Below are positions 35,569-44,162 of a stretch of DNA of 64,000 nt, piece by piece. The notes beneath the pieces were generated by a model. That model was not told the DNA's origin and did not search any database. It saw only the letters and a program-made list of their open reading frames with translations. The stretch's first letter is position 1. Every line of letters begins with the position of its first letter. Source of the DNA: Anaerocolumna sp. (GTDB lineage Bacteria; Bacillota; Clostridia; Lachnospirales; Lachnospiraceae). The position numbers and the translations under genes are program-made. Where the stretch lies: the NCBI GenBank assembly GCA_029256725.1, contig JAQSXJ010000031.1, positions 1 to 64,000 on the forward strand, written 5' to 3'.

Positions 35569-36096
35569 CTAGAATTCAGGTTCAATTAAACCATAAGTAT
35601 TACCTTTACGTTTATACACAACATTTACTTCATCTGTTTCAGCATTACGGTATACGAAGAAATTATGTCCTAAAAGTTCCATCTGTACGCAGGCCTCTTC
35701 CGGATCCATGGGTTTAATGGCGAACTTCTTTGTACGGTATATCTTAATATTGTTCTCTTCTTCATAAGCATCATCTATAAACTCCTGATTGAGATTTATA
35801 GTTGCCTGCTTCTGCTCGATTAATTTATTCTTATATTTTCTTAACTGACGTTCAATTATTTCTTCCACCAGGTCAATGGATACATACATATCGGTGCTTG
35901 TCTGCTCTGCTCTTACCATACTACCCTTCATAGGGATAGTGACCTCAATTTTCTGCCTTTCTTTTTCCACACTCATCGTTACATGGATTTCAGTATCAGG
36001 AGTGAAATATCTTTCTAATTTACCGATTTTCTCATATACAGCTGTCTTAAGACCCTCTGTCACTTCGATGTTTTTGCCACTTATAATGTAACGCAT
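35569..36096 (-). CDS. hpf: Ribosome hibernation promoting factor, long form
   Basis: The 175-residue protein has an N-terminal S30AE/HPF domain (MRYIISGKNIEVTEGLKTAV to about 105) and a C-terminal dimerisation domain (YRTKKFAIKPMDPEEACVQM then ELLGHNFFVYRN). The long form joins ribosomes into 100S dimers in slow growth. The start at 36096 has GGAG nine bases upstream; a TTG earlier would touch that site. A promoter with TTGTCA and TATAAT lies upstream and a terminator downstream, so it is a single-gene unit. Confidence 0.95.
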   Translation of the reverse strand: MRYIISGKNIEVTEGLKTAVYEKIGKLERYFTPDTEIHVTMSVEKERQKIEVTIPMKGSMVRAEQTSTDMYVSIDLVEEIIERQLRKYKNKLIEQKQATINLNQEFIDDAYEEENNIKIYRTKKFAIKPMDPEEACVQMELLGHNFFVYRNAETDEVNVVYKRKGNTYGLIEPEF

Positions 36097-36157
36097 TCGA
36101 ATCAACTCCTTTTAACTTATTTAATACTTAAGCTTAATATTACTTAGGCTTAACATT

Positions 36158-36186
36158 ATTATAACACACCCCAGAATTTGTGACAA
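36158..36186 (-). promoter_or_regulatory. Sigma-A promoter of hpf
   Basis: On the minus strand TTGTCA (36181-36186) and TATAAT (36158-36163) have a 17-base spacer, about 60 bases before the hpf start. Confidence 0.65.
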
Positions 36187-36411
36187 GTTATTTCCAGTCA
36201 AGAATTCTTCCTACTTGTGAACTTGTAGCTACTATATATTAAATTGATAGTTAATTTCTATTCATTTACGTCATATCTGATAATTTTTTGACAATTACAT
36301 ATTTTACTATTTTATAAAATTAAATTTACATACCTTTTATATTATCATAACTTACAAAACAAATTTTCTACCTTGACACTTACCTTATATACCACAATAG
36401 TGGTTAAAAAT

Positions 36412-36494
36412 TGTGGATAATGTGGATAACTCCGTGTATAACTTTTTTTATGGGTAAAAATAGGCCTTTTCAATTGTGGATAACTTTTGGATAA
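36412..36494. promoter_or_regulatory. Cluster of DnaA boxes
   Basis: Three perfect copies of TGTGGATAA (complement of the DnaA box TTATCCACA) are at 36412-36420, 36421-36429 and 36475-36483, all in one direction. Two near copies are at 36433-36441 (CGTGTATAA) and 36486-36494 (TTTGGATAA). They lie in an 800-base AT-rich intergenic region (36106-36905) with no gene. dnaA and dnaN are not in the window, so this is more likely a DnaA-binding regulatory or titration site than the origin, but an origin role is not excluded. Confidence 0.65.
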
Positions 36495-36860
36495 ACCTGT
36501 CCAAAATTTCTACTTCCATTAATTAACTTAAGCAGAAATATAGATTTTGTGCATTTTGTATATTTCACCTTTTGTCAATAAAATTCACTGCAATTTTCTT
36601 TATTCCTCAAATAAGCAGATTTTAAACAATTATCAAAAAATTCTATTAAAAGAGTATTTTAGCGCTCTTTTTTAGAAAATTACTTTAATAACAAAGATTC
36701 GCCTGTCATGTTCATGTGCCGGCATGCTATAAGATATCAACAATCTTACTTCCTGTACATAGTACATACTACTTACCCAAAATTTATTACAGAATACCAC
36801 AAAGTAAGACACTCAGAATGATACAATAAGTTCTCAAACACACTAACAGGCTATAAAAAA

Positions 36861-36896
36861 AAGTACCGCAGATAGTGTATCCTATCTGTGGTACTT
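36861..36896 (-). terminator. Terminator of the NlpC/P60 gene
   Basis: AAGTACCGCAGATAG and CTATCTGTGGTACTT pair over 15 positions with one G-T type mismatch around TGTATC, then the minus strand has TTTTTTTATAG. Confidence 0.9.
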
Positions 36897-36905
36897 ATAT
36901 GCTGG

Positions 36906-38204
36906 TTATTTTATAATTCTTTTTACCTTATATGGTGTACGGTAATTATAGGTGGATACTTTAATTCCTGTCCTAGCTGTGCTGGCATTAACAACTTTAC
37001 CGTTTCCTATGTACATTGCAACGTGATTAATTGTACCGCTGGAATTTGTATAGAAAATTAAATCTCCAGGTTGCACATTGTTGATACTTACTTCGTAACC
37101 TGCACTTGATGCCTGATCTCTGGAGGTTCTGGGGATACTGTAACCAAAATGTGCATATACAGATTGTACGAATCCGGAACAGTCTGCACCATTGGTTAAG
37201 CTTGTCCCACCCCAAACATAGGGATTGCCTACAAAGTTTAATGCATAATTAGCAACTTTGCTTCCACTTCCTGAGCCAGATGCGCTATTACTTGAGGAGC
37301 CAGAGTTAGAAGAGCTTGAGTTAGAAGAACCAGAATTTGAGGAGCTTGAATTCTTGGAACTATTGCTCTTATTGGAATTATTGTTGGCTGCTGCATTGGC
37401 TGCCGCTTGTCTCTGTCTCTCAGCTTCTTTTTCTCTTGCTAATTCTTCAAGCCTTTCAGCTTCTGCCTTCTTAGATGCTTCTTCAGCTGCTATCTTAGCC
37501 ATCTCTTCTTCTATTGAAATAGCATATTTGAATTTTACTTCCATTTTGATGAAATCTTTCGATACGTAACCGCTCTCGCCTTCATCAATTTCAAGCTTAA
37601 CCCAATCATTGTATTCTTTAATTATGTAATAGGATTCTCCGTATGGTATCATAGTTGTAATGGCATTATCTGTTCCGGGCTTTTCCCTTACAAATAATGT
37701 TTCTGTATCAACTGTAGCATACTTATCTGCAAATTCATCGACCTGCTTCTCCGCTTCGTCGCCGATCGCTAAGAATTCTGATTTAATATATCCTTTAACC
37801 TTACCAGATTTAATCTTAACCCATTCACCTTCTGTTGCCAGGATGTCTGTAGCACATCCTCTGTAGAGCTTTCCGGCAATCTCACTGTCAGTATTGGGTT
37901 CTTTTCGAATATTAACATAGTCATTGGCTATAGATATTCCTAAGTTTTCGTAAGGGGATTTCACCTTTTCCACTTCACTGCTGCTTGGCTCGTCCTTTTG
38001 TTTTACCAATGTTTCAAGTAATTGTTCTGCTTCGCCTTTCTCCTCAGTGGCTGTAGCTACATAATAATTATCCAGTGCAGGCATAATACCTGCCAAACCA
38101 ACATCTGATGCACTCTCCGCTGCCTGAGCCTTAACTCCCATTCCTAATGAAAAGAGCAGCGCAGCAGTACACAAAGATGCTTTAACAGCTGTACTTCTAA
38201 GCAT
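36906..38204 (-). CDS. Secreted NlpC/P60 peptidoglycan endopeptidase with two SH3 domains
   Basis: The 432-residue protein has a signal peptide (ASLCTAALLFSLGMGVKAQA), two bacterial SH3 domains (about 85-150, ISIANDYVNIRKEPNTDSEI, and about 155-225, TVDTETLFVREKPGTDNAIT), a charged coiled segment, a Ser/Asn-rich linker (about 265-310) and a C-terminal NlpC/P60 domain with catalytic Cys in NGADCSGFVQSVYAHFG and His in SGTINHVAMYIGNG. It should cut stem peptides in the cell wall. A perfect consensus promoter lies upstream and a terminator downstream, so it is a single-gene unit. Confidence 0.93.
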   Translation of the reverse strand: MLRSTAVKASLCTAALLFSLGMGVKAQAAESASDVGLAGIMPALDNYYVATATEEKGEAEQLLETLVKQKDEPSSSEVEKVKSPYENLGISIANDYVNIRKEPNTDSEIAGKLYRGCATDILATEGEWVKIKSGKVKGYIKSEFLAIGDEAEKQVDEFADKYATVDTETLFVREKPGTDNAITTMIPYGESYYIIKEYNDWVKLEIDEGESGYVSKDFIKMEVKFKYAISIEEEMAKIAAEEASKKAEAERLEELAREKEAERQRQAAANAAANNNSNKSNSSKNSSSSNSGSSNSSSSNSGSSSNSASGSGSGSKVANYALNFVGNPYVWGGTSLTNGADCSGFVQSVYAHFGYSIPRTSRDQASSAGYEVSINNVQPGDLIFYTNSSGTINHVAMYIGNGKVVNASTARTGIKVSTYNYRTPYKVKRIIK

Positions 38205-38327
38205 TTGATATGTAACCTCCTTACGGTTTTCTCGAATGTGACAAATAATTAAAAAGTAATTAAATATATATTATCGCGTATTAGATTCCTTTTAAAATGT
38301 TACAAATTTATTAAATATCCTGAGGTA

Positions 38328-38356
38328 ATTATATCAAAGCATACTACTGCTGTCAA
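38328..38356 (-). promoter_or_regulatory. Consensus sigma-A promoter of the NlpC/P60 gene
   Basis: On the minus strand a perfect TTGACA (38351-38356) and TATAAT (38328-38333) are 17 bases apart. The leader to the start codon is about 115 bases. Confidence 0.75.
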
Positions 38357-38442
38357 CGCATAATTTAACATATTTTAAGCTTTATTTGTTCATATTCGTA
38401 AAACCGTTTCAAAAGTTACAAATTGTCTATATATATTTAATT

Positions 38443-39366
38443 TTAGAGACTATTAAGGTATTTCTCTACCCCGGTAACCGCATTGGCTCCATCGGAAGCT
38501 GCTGTTATAATCTGCCTTAACTCTTTTGTACGGATATCTCCCGCTGCAAATACTCCCGGAACATTTGTTATTCCGGATTCATCAGCTTTGATATATCCAC
38601 CCTGTGCCAGTTCAAGCACTTCTTTATAAACCTCTGAACTGGGATTATAACCTACTGCAATAAATATACCATCTACAGCTAATTCTTTACTATCACCGCT
38701 CTTAAGGTTCTTAACCTGTATTTTCTCAACGACTTCCCCACCATTTATCTCTTCCACTACGCTATCCCAGATCACTTCTACATTCTCCATGGATAACAGT
38801 TTGCTGATATAGGTCTTAGCTGCTCTGAATTCATCTCTTCTGTGAATAACATAAACTTTCTTACATAGTCTTGCCAAGAAGATAGCATCTTCGACAGCTA
38901 CATCTCCACCACCGACTACAGCTGTGACTTTATTACGGAAAAAAGCTCCGTCACAGGTAGCACAATAAGATACTCCCATGCCTGCCAGTCTTTCCTCTCC
39001 CTCCACCATCAGCTTTCTGGGATTAGCACCTGTAGCAATTATGGCTGTTTTTGAACGTATAACAGTTCCATCATCTAAGGTTATGACTTTGATGCCATCT
39101 TCTGTATGAAATTCCTTCACTTCGCCGGTTACAAAGGGTAAGTTCATCTTATCGCAATGCTCCCTGAATCTGGTTGCCAGCTCAAAACCGCTGATTCCAG
39201 GGATTCCTGGATAGTTATCCACCTCATAAGTATTAATTATCTGTCCTCCGCTTATAGGTGCCTTCTCTACTACAACTGTATCCAGTTCAGCTCTTCCGGC
39301 ATAAAGTGCGGCGGTTAATCCCGCGGGTCCTGATCCGATAACAGCCAGCTCATATATCTTATCCAT
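38443..39366 (-). CDS. trxB: Thioredoxin reductase
   Basis: The 307-residue flavoprotein has the FAD motif VIGSGPAGLTAALYAGRAEL, the redox-active pair SYCATCDGAFF near residue 135, the NADPH motif VVGGGDVAVEDAIFLARLCK and the FAD-closing VFAAGDIRTKELRQIITAAS. It passes electrons from NADPH to thioredoxin in the cytoplasm. The start at 39366 follows GGAGG at eight bases; an ATG 15 bases earlier overlaps that site. No thioredoxin gene is adjacent. Confidence 0.96.
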   Translation of the reverse strand: MDKIYELAVIGSGPAGLTAALYAGRAELDTVVVEKAPISGGQIINTYEVDNYPGIPGISGFELATRFREHCDKMNLPFVTGEVKEFHTEDGIKVITLDDGTVIRSKTAIIATGANPRKLMVEGEERLAGMGVSYCATCDGAFFRNKVTAVVGGGDVAVEDAIFLARLCKKVYVIHRRDEFRAAKTYISKLLSMENVEVIWDSVVEEINGGEVVEKIQVKNLKSGDSKELAVDGIFIAVGYNPSSEVYKEVLELAQGGYIKADESGITNVPGVFAAGDIRTKELRQIITAASDGANAVTGVEKYLNSL

Positions 39367-39501
39367 GTATAAATCCTCCATTCATTTAACTTATAATTCC
39401 CTGATGTAATAACAGGTATTCATATTATTATTAATTGTTTACAATTTAATCGCATATATATTGTATCACATTTTGCGAAAAAGAAAAGCCCCAAATTATG
39501 A

Positions 39502-39562
39502 AAAGAGAGAAGCTGCATTGTATTAACCTGTTGGTAACAGGAAAGCCAGGCAGCTTCTCTTT
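39502..39562 (-). terminator. Terminator of the methyltransferase/CPBP unit
   Basis: AAAGAGAGAAGCTGC (39502-39516) pairs with GCAGCTTCTCTTT (39550-39562), with an inner CCTGTT/AACAGG hairpin. The minus strand after it reads CTCTTTTC. Confidence 0.75.
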
Positions 39563-39668
39563 CATTTATTTAACTGCAGTCCGCTGATCCGTTCCTTATC
39601 AGGAGCTTCTGAAAGCCATCTGCACATTTTATTCATTATGATTTAAGATGATACCTGACAGCAATGGT

Positions 39669-40715
39669 TTACATCAGATAATTCTTAATATTGTTTATAA
39701 GTCCAAAAATGACTGTAGCAAAACCTTCATGGGAAGCTGCTCCATCGGCTGCTCTTCCTGCCAGCTCATTAGCTATCATAATAAGGATACAGACAATAAT
39801 TCCGATAACCAGGCTGGGTGTGACAAATCGTACTTTATCTGTTTCTTCCCTGCTATCAGTGATAGATTCCTTTCTGCGGAAAATGCTTTTAATATGTTCC
39901 CATCTTCCTGAATTATCTGCAAGGACACGGAATACAAAGAAAGCAATAACGGTAGAAACAACTGCAACCGGCAATAACACTGTAATTATATACATAGGGG
40001 TTATCTCTGCGGCTGCCTTCATAACCTCTTCCTGACTCACACCGTTACTGGTTAATCCTTCAGACATCTCTAAGAGCTTGGGGTACAAGGTAAGGCTTAC
40101 AACTGAGGTTCCGTTTATAATAAAATGAACTATCATTGTAGAAAGTATAGAACCTGTTGCTTCTATAATAAGCGCAAATATCATACCCAATACAAACGCA
40201 TAGGAGAACTGATTAGAATTCTGGTGAATCAGTCCGAATAAGAGCCCACTGATCAGAATACCTTTCAGTGGGTTGACTTTACGGTAATTCTGAAACAAAA
40301 CTCCTCTGTACACACTCTCTTCAAATATACACGGTACGACAGCAACCATAATCAAACTAATTAAAAATCCATTGCCACCGATAAGATTATCAATAACGGC
40401 CGTAGTATCATTTCTAACAAAAAGCATGGATATAGAATTTATCAATCCCATAAGAGGCATGATTAAGAAGGTCAGTATAATCAATAATACTACAGTTCCA
40501 ACACTTATCTTATGAAAACCAATTGCATTGGCAAGGCCTCCCTTGCTCTTTACAATGTAAATCGCAGAAGGTATGATCAATAGCAGCTGCGATATTATCA
40601 GAACGTAAATAATGTTATTGGTCTTACCATATACCCAGGGATTAATTATTAATCCGGCAAAAGTAATCAGTACTGTTGCCAGGAATACTCTGTTAACCGA
40701 TTTGACTTGGTTCAT
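39669..40715 (-). CDS. CPBP family intramembrane metalloprotease
   Basis: The 348-residue membrane protein has about eight helices and the CPBP/Abi motifs: EESVYRGVLFQNYRK (EExxxR), FGLIHQNSNQF (FxxxH) and the later NGTSVV. It should cleave membrane proteins; CPBP members also serve in prenyl processing-like and bacteriocin-immunity roles. It starts four bases after the methyltransferase stop, with its ribosome binding site inside that gene end, so they form one unit. The substrate is unknown. Confidence 0.88.
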   Translation of the reverse strand: MNQVKSVNRVFLATVLITFAGLIINPWVYGKTNNIIYVLIISQLLLIIPSAIYIVKSKGGLANAIGFHKISVGTVVLLIILTFLIMPLMGLINSISMLFVRNDTTAVIDNLIGGNGFLISLIMVAVVPCIFEESVYRGVLFQNYRKVNPLKGILISGLLFGLIHQNSNQFSYAFVLGMIFALIIEATGSILSTMIVHFIINGTSVVSLTLYPKLLEMSEGLTSNGVSQEEVMKAAAEITPMYIITVLLPVAVVSTVIAFFVFRVLADNSGRWEHIKSIFRRKESITDSREETDKVRFVTPSLVIGIIVCILIMIANELAGRAADGAASHEGFATVIFGLINNIKNYLM

Positions 40716-40719
40716 ATAC

Positions 40720-41319
40720 TTACTCCTGCTTCTCTTCCTGCTTTTTTATTATCATATGCAGCCACTCGTCAAGATTTGCTTCTCCCAGGCTTTCTGTACT
40801 CTTCCATATTTCAAGAAGATCCAGTTCAGAGTAACCTGCCAAGAAATCCTTCATAGCTTTTGTCTTAAAATTCTGAAAATATCTCCCGTTAAGATAACCT
40901 GTAAAATCACCATGACCAAAAGACATATATAGTATTCCGCCGGGTTTTAATGCCTTGATGACTTTCTCAAATACCCCTTTTAATTCCTCCGGGGAGATAT
41001 GTATCAGTGCTGCACTGGCCCATATCCCATCAAATACTTCATCAAAATCCAGCTCGTCAAACTGCATACAGAGCACATCCTGTCCAATATGGATAGAGGC
41101 AAGCTCACAAAGCTCTTCTGCTCCGTCAATGGCTGTTACATCATATCCTCTTTCGATAAACTCCAGGCTGTCCCTTCCGGAACCGCAGCCAAGATCTAAC
41201 ACTGCAGCACCTTCTTGAATGGCTGACATGAATTTCTCTCTGTTTTCTTCCGTATTGATATCTACTGTGTTCTCAAAATAAAGACTTGCATTCTTATTAT
41301 AATAATCTATCGAGTCCAA
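40720..41319 (-). CDS. Class I SAM-dependent methyltransferase
   Basis: The 199-residue protein shows AAVLDLGCGSGRDSLEFIER, the AdoMet-binding motif I, followed by DVTAIDGAEELCELAS and GILYMSFGHGDF. The family is small-molecule or tellurite-resistance-like methyltransferases; the substrate cannot be told. The start is TTG at 41319 behind AAAGGAAGGG. It is followed immediately by the CPBP protease gene. Confidence 0.85.
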   Translation of the reverse strand: MDSIDYYNKNASLYFENTVDINTEENREKFMSAIQEGAAVLDLGCGSGRDSLEFIERGYDVTAIDGAEELCELASIHIGQDVLCMQFDELDFDEVFDGIWASAALIHISPEELKGVFEKVIKALKPGGILYMSFGHGDFTGYLNGRYFQNFKTKAMKDFLAGYSELDLLEIWKSTESLGEANLDEWLHMIIKKQEEKQE

Positions 41320-41378
41320 AAAGCCCTTCCTTTCAAAAATAACCCCTTCGCAGAGTATACTGCGATATTGTTTTCTTA

Positions 41379-41756
41379 TTATAGATACGCCACTGCTTCC
41401 ACTTCTATGAGGACATCCTTAGGAAGTCTTGCAACTTCAACACAGGAACGTGCTGGATAATTCTCAGTAAAAAAGGAGGCGTATACTTCGTTTATCAGAG
41501 GAAAATCTTCCATGTTTTTTATAAATACTGTTGTTTTTACTACTTTCGTAAGATCTGAACCGCTGTCCTTTAACAATGCGGAAAGACTGTTTAATACTCT
41601 TTCTGCCTGTTTCTTTATATCCCCTTCCACAATGGTGCCGTCTTCAGGATTAATGGGAATTACACCAGAGGTATAAACCATGTTGTTAATGATAACAGCC
41701 TGTGAATAAGGGCCGATTGCTGCAGGTGCATTTGTTGTACTTACTATTTTCTTCAT
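41379..41756 (-). CDS. ridA: RidA family enamine/imine deaminase
   Basis: The 125-residue protein matches the YjgF/YER057c/UK114 family over its full length: APAAIGPYSQAVIINNMVYT, SGVIPINPEDGTIV, VFIKNMEDFPLINEVYASFF, NYPARSCVEVARLPKDVLIE. The conserved Arg in PARSCVEV binds the substrate. It clears reactive enamines made by PLP enzymes. It has RBS GGAGG and sits 59 bases upstream of the methyltransferase, possibly in one unit. Confidence 0.95.
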   Translation of the reverse strand: MKKIVSTTNAPAAIGPYSQAVIINNMVYTSGVIPINPEDGTIVEGDIKKQAERVLNSLSALLKDSGSDLTKVVKTTVFIKNMEDFPLINEVYASFFTENYPARSCVEVARLPKDVLIEVEAVAYL

Positions 41757-42020
41757 TTATATAACCTCCGTTTATTCATATTAAGAACCATTATATACTA
41801 TACAGAAAGGATTTTCACTATTTTTTATAAAAAATGCACCATTTATTCATTTTTATGCGGACAACCAGGGAAACATGAAAGAACTTCTATCTTAATTCTA
41901 TTACTTATGGTACAATTAGGCATATGGGCAATACATTACTGATTTAATTGTGCAATGAGTTTTTACACACAATGCACTAGGTTATCTGATTGGTTAGGAT
42001 ATTCAGAAAAGAGGTATTAT

Positions 42021-42725
42021 ATGTACAGTTTTAACAGCAGAATACGCTACAGCGAAGTCTGCAGCAATAAGGAACTGGATTTTTTCTCAATCATTAATTA
42101 TTTTCAAGACTGCAGTCTCTTTCATTCAGAAGCAGTGGGACTGGGTTTTGATGATCTGGAGCAAAAACACCGTATCTGGTTAATGAATGCCTGGCAGATT
42201 CAAGTCGCTCGTTTTCCGGTATTCGGTGAAGAAATAAAGGTATCTACCTGGGCATATGATTTTAATGCCATGTATGGTTACCGAAATTTTCTCATAGAAG
42301 ATAATCAGGGTAAAGTCTGCGCTTATGCTAATTCTATCTGGGTATATATGGACACAAAAAATAGCCGTCCTATCAAGATCGAAGAAGAGGTTGCCAAAGC
42401 ATACAAGCCGGAAGCGCCATACCCCATGGATTATGCACCCCGAAAGATTTCTCTTCCTGACAACTTAATTGAAGGTGCGCCTTTTCCTGTTCTCAAAAGA
42501 AATCTTGACACAAATAATCATGTAAATAATGGTGAATATATCCGTATGTCAGAAGAATTTATCCCTGAGAATTTTAAACCTGCCGGTATACGGGCAGAAT
42601 ATAGAAAATCAGCTGTAATGGGCGATGTAATAATCCCCCTGATACATCAGAATGAAAATACTCTGACGATTGTACTTGCCGATGCAGCTAAAAAACCTTA
42701 TACAATTATTGAATACACCATATAA
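42021..42725 (+). CDS. Acyl-ACP thioesterase (FatA/FatB-like)
   Basis: The 234-residue protein has two hotdog domains: the first with YSEVCSNKELDFFSIINYFQ and WQIQVARFPVFGEEIKVSTW, and the second with the catalytic-type segment LKRNLDTNNHVNNGEYIRM, where Asn and His are the expected active residues. It frees fatty acids from acyl carrier protein. The start at 42021 follows AGAGG; the frame is open 66 bases upstream but without a ribosome binding site. CvfB follows after 16 bases. Confidence 0.9.
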   Translation: MYSFNSRIRYSEVCSNKELDFFSIINYFQDCSLFHSEAVGLGFDDLEQKHRIWLMNAWQIQVARFPVFGEEIKVSTWAYDFNAMYGYRNFLIEDNQGKVCAYANSIWVYMDTKNSRPIKIEEEVAKAYKPEAPYPMDYAPRKISLPDNLIEGAPFPVLKRNLDTNNHVNNGEYIRMSEEFIPENFKPAGIRAEYRKSAVMGDVIIPLIHQNENTLTIVLADAAKKPYTIIEYTI

Positions 42726-42741
42726 CCATATAGGAGGTCTT

Positions 42742-43698
42742 ATGATAAAATTAGGTGAAATACAGGAATTAGAAATGATTAAAAGTACCGATTTCGGTGT
42801 CTATCTAAAGGAGCCGGGTACCACTACGGACGAGCGTATCCTGCTGCCCAAAGCTCAGGTTCCAAAAACTTTAAAAACAGGTGACACGATATCCGTATTT
42901 ATTTACAAGGATTCTGATGACAGACCAATAGCAACTACCCTTACCCCGAAACTTACCTTAAGCGGTATTGAAAATAGTCAGCCAGCAAGAACCCCTTCCG
43001 ATGAGAGCGATATTGACCAGACTGCGCAAGACAGTGTTGATCAGAGCAGCGTTACTCAGAGCAATGTTGTTCAAACCAAAGTTGCTCTTCTGCAGGTGAA
43101 AGAAGTCACTACCATTGGTGCCTTTTTAGATTGGGGTTTGGCAAAAGATCTGCTTCTTCCCTTTAAGGAGCAGACTGAACGAGTTCACACCGGTGAACAA
43201 GTACTGGTTGCCTTATATATTGATAAAAGCAGCCGCCTCTGTGCCACAATGAAGGTGTATGAGTATTTAAGGCTGGATTCTCCTTATAAGAAAGGAGATA
43301 AGGTTCTTGGAACCGTCTATGAAATAAGTAGTAACTTCGGTGCTTTTGTAGCTGTTGATAATATCTACAGCGGATTAATTCCACAGAAAGAATTAAAGCG
43401 TCCTCTGAAACCAGGTGATAGTGTAGAGGCAAGAGTTACATCTGTTAAAGAAGACGGCAAACTTGATTTAAGCCTTCAAGAAGCTATTCCTGTTCAAATC
43501 GATTCTGATGCGGAAATCATATACAAGCTGCTAAAAGAAGCCGGCGGTTCTTTGCCTTATCATGACAAAACCGATCCCTTTATTATCTCCGAAAAATTCG
43601 GCTTAAGTAAAAATGCTTTTAAACGCGCTATCGGAAGACTTATGAAAGAACAGAAAATCAGAATAACCTCTGATGGAATTGAGGATCTGGAAAAGTAA
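42742..43698 (+). CDS. CvfB family S1 RNA-binding protein
   Basis: The 318-residue protein has S1-like modules (about 1-65, 105-170 and 185-245; IGAFLDWGLAKDLLLPFKEQ and GAFVAVDNIYSGLIPQKEL) and a C-terminal winged helix (ISEKFGLSKNAFKRAIGRLM). This is the arrangement of CvfB, an RNA-binding regulator of gene expression in Firmicutes. RBS GGAGG is four bases before the ATG. A Gln/Ser-rich linker (about 75-110) is unusual. It ends the thioesterase unit. Confidence 0.88.
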   Translation: MIKLGEIQELEMIKSTDFGVYLKEPGTTTDERILLPKAQVPKTLKTGDTISVFIYKDSDDRPIATTLTPKLTLSGIENSQPARTPSDESDIDQTAQDSVDQSSVTQSNVVQTKVALLQVKEVTTIGAFLDWGLAKDLLLPFKEQTERVHTGEQVLVALYIDKSSRLCATMKVYEYLRLDSPYKKGDKVLGTVYEISSNFGAFVAVDNIYSGLIPQKELKRPLKPGDSVEARVTSVKEDGKLDLSLQEAIPVQIDSDAEIIYKLLKEAGGSLPYHDKTDPFIISEKFGLSKNAFKRAIGRLMKEQKIRITSDGIEDLEK

Positions 43699-43725
43699 AG
43701 TGACGATAGCCCAAAGATAGATAGC

Positions 43726-43798
43726 AAAAAGTTCCGATTGCCCGTTCACTGTTAAAGGATAACTCCCCTAAGCTGTATACGAGGTATCGGAACTTTTT
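43726..43798. terminator. Bidirectional long-hairpin terminator
   Basis: AAAAAGTTCCGAT (43726-43738) pairs perfectly with ATCGGAACTTTTT (43786-43798), and inner stretches pair imperfectly. It serves the plus-strand thioesterase/cvfB unit and the minus-strand comF/yvyF-like unit. Confidence 0.85.
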
Positions 43799-43823
43799 AT
43801 TTTAGAGTCTATAAGCTCTTTAT

Positions 43824-44151
43824 TTATTTTCCTCCTCTTTGAAGGAAATGCATTTTTTTCTCGTTTTCTTTAAATTCTCTCTTCTTTTCATCAGGAATAT
43901 CTTCATACAGACTACCGAAATGACTGGACAGCTTATCTTTGCAATTCTTACAAAAACGTCCTGTTCTTATGGAAGCACCACACATCTCACATTCCAGTGC
44001 TACCATTGAGTCTTCAGTAAATATTATCATAAATATATTTTTTTACCAGATCGAATTTGTCATCAAGAGCTTTAACACAGGAGGGGCATAAAGGCGGACC
44101 TCCTATATAGTTATATAACTTACCGCAACTTTTACAATTTCTAACATCCAT
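43824..44151 (-). pseudogene. YvyF-like flagellar protein gene broken by internal deletion
   Basis: A frame from ATG 44151 (RBS AGGAGG) reads MDVRNCKSCGKLYNYIGGPP, LCPSCVKALDDKFDLVKKYI then YDNIY and stops. The C-terminal part lies in another frame as FTEDSMVALECEMCGASIRT, GRFCKNCKDKL, ending at 43824. Together they match the two zinc-ribbon ends of the YvyF/TIGR03826 flagellar protein family; the helix-turn-helix middle of about 35-40 residues is missing at about 44027. comF lies directly upstream, as comFC precedes yvyF in Bacillus, which supports the identity. flgM and flgK do not follow. The C-terminal frame could still be made alone. Confidence 0.7.
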
Positions 44152-44162
44152 TGCAATCCTCC

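Noticed and set aside
36412-36494. Calling the DnaA-box cluster the chromosomal origin
   Set aside because: dnaA, dnaN, rpmH and other usual origin neighbours are not near; only a skew analysis could decide.
36649-36672. Terminator-like AAAAGAG/CTCTTTT hairpin in the intergenic region
   Set aside because: No plus-strand gene lies upstream of it, and the stem is short and AT-rich, so I did not list it as a feature.
39669-41319. Defence or bacteriocin-immunity module formed by the CPBP protease and methyltransferase
   Set aside because: No peptide precursor, exporter or toxin gene is near, and both families are common housekeeping-type proteins.
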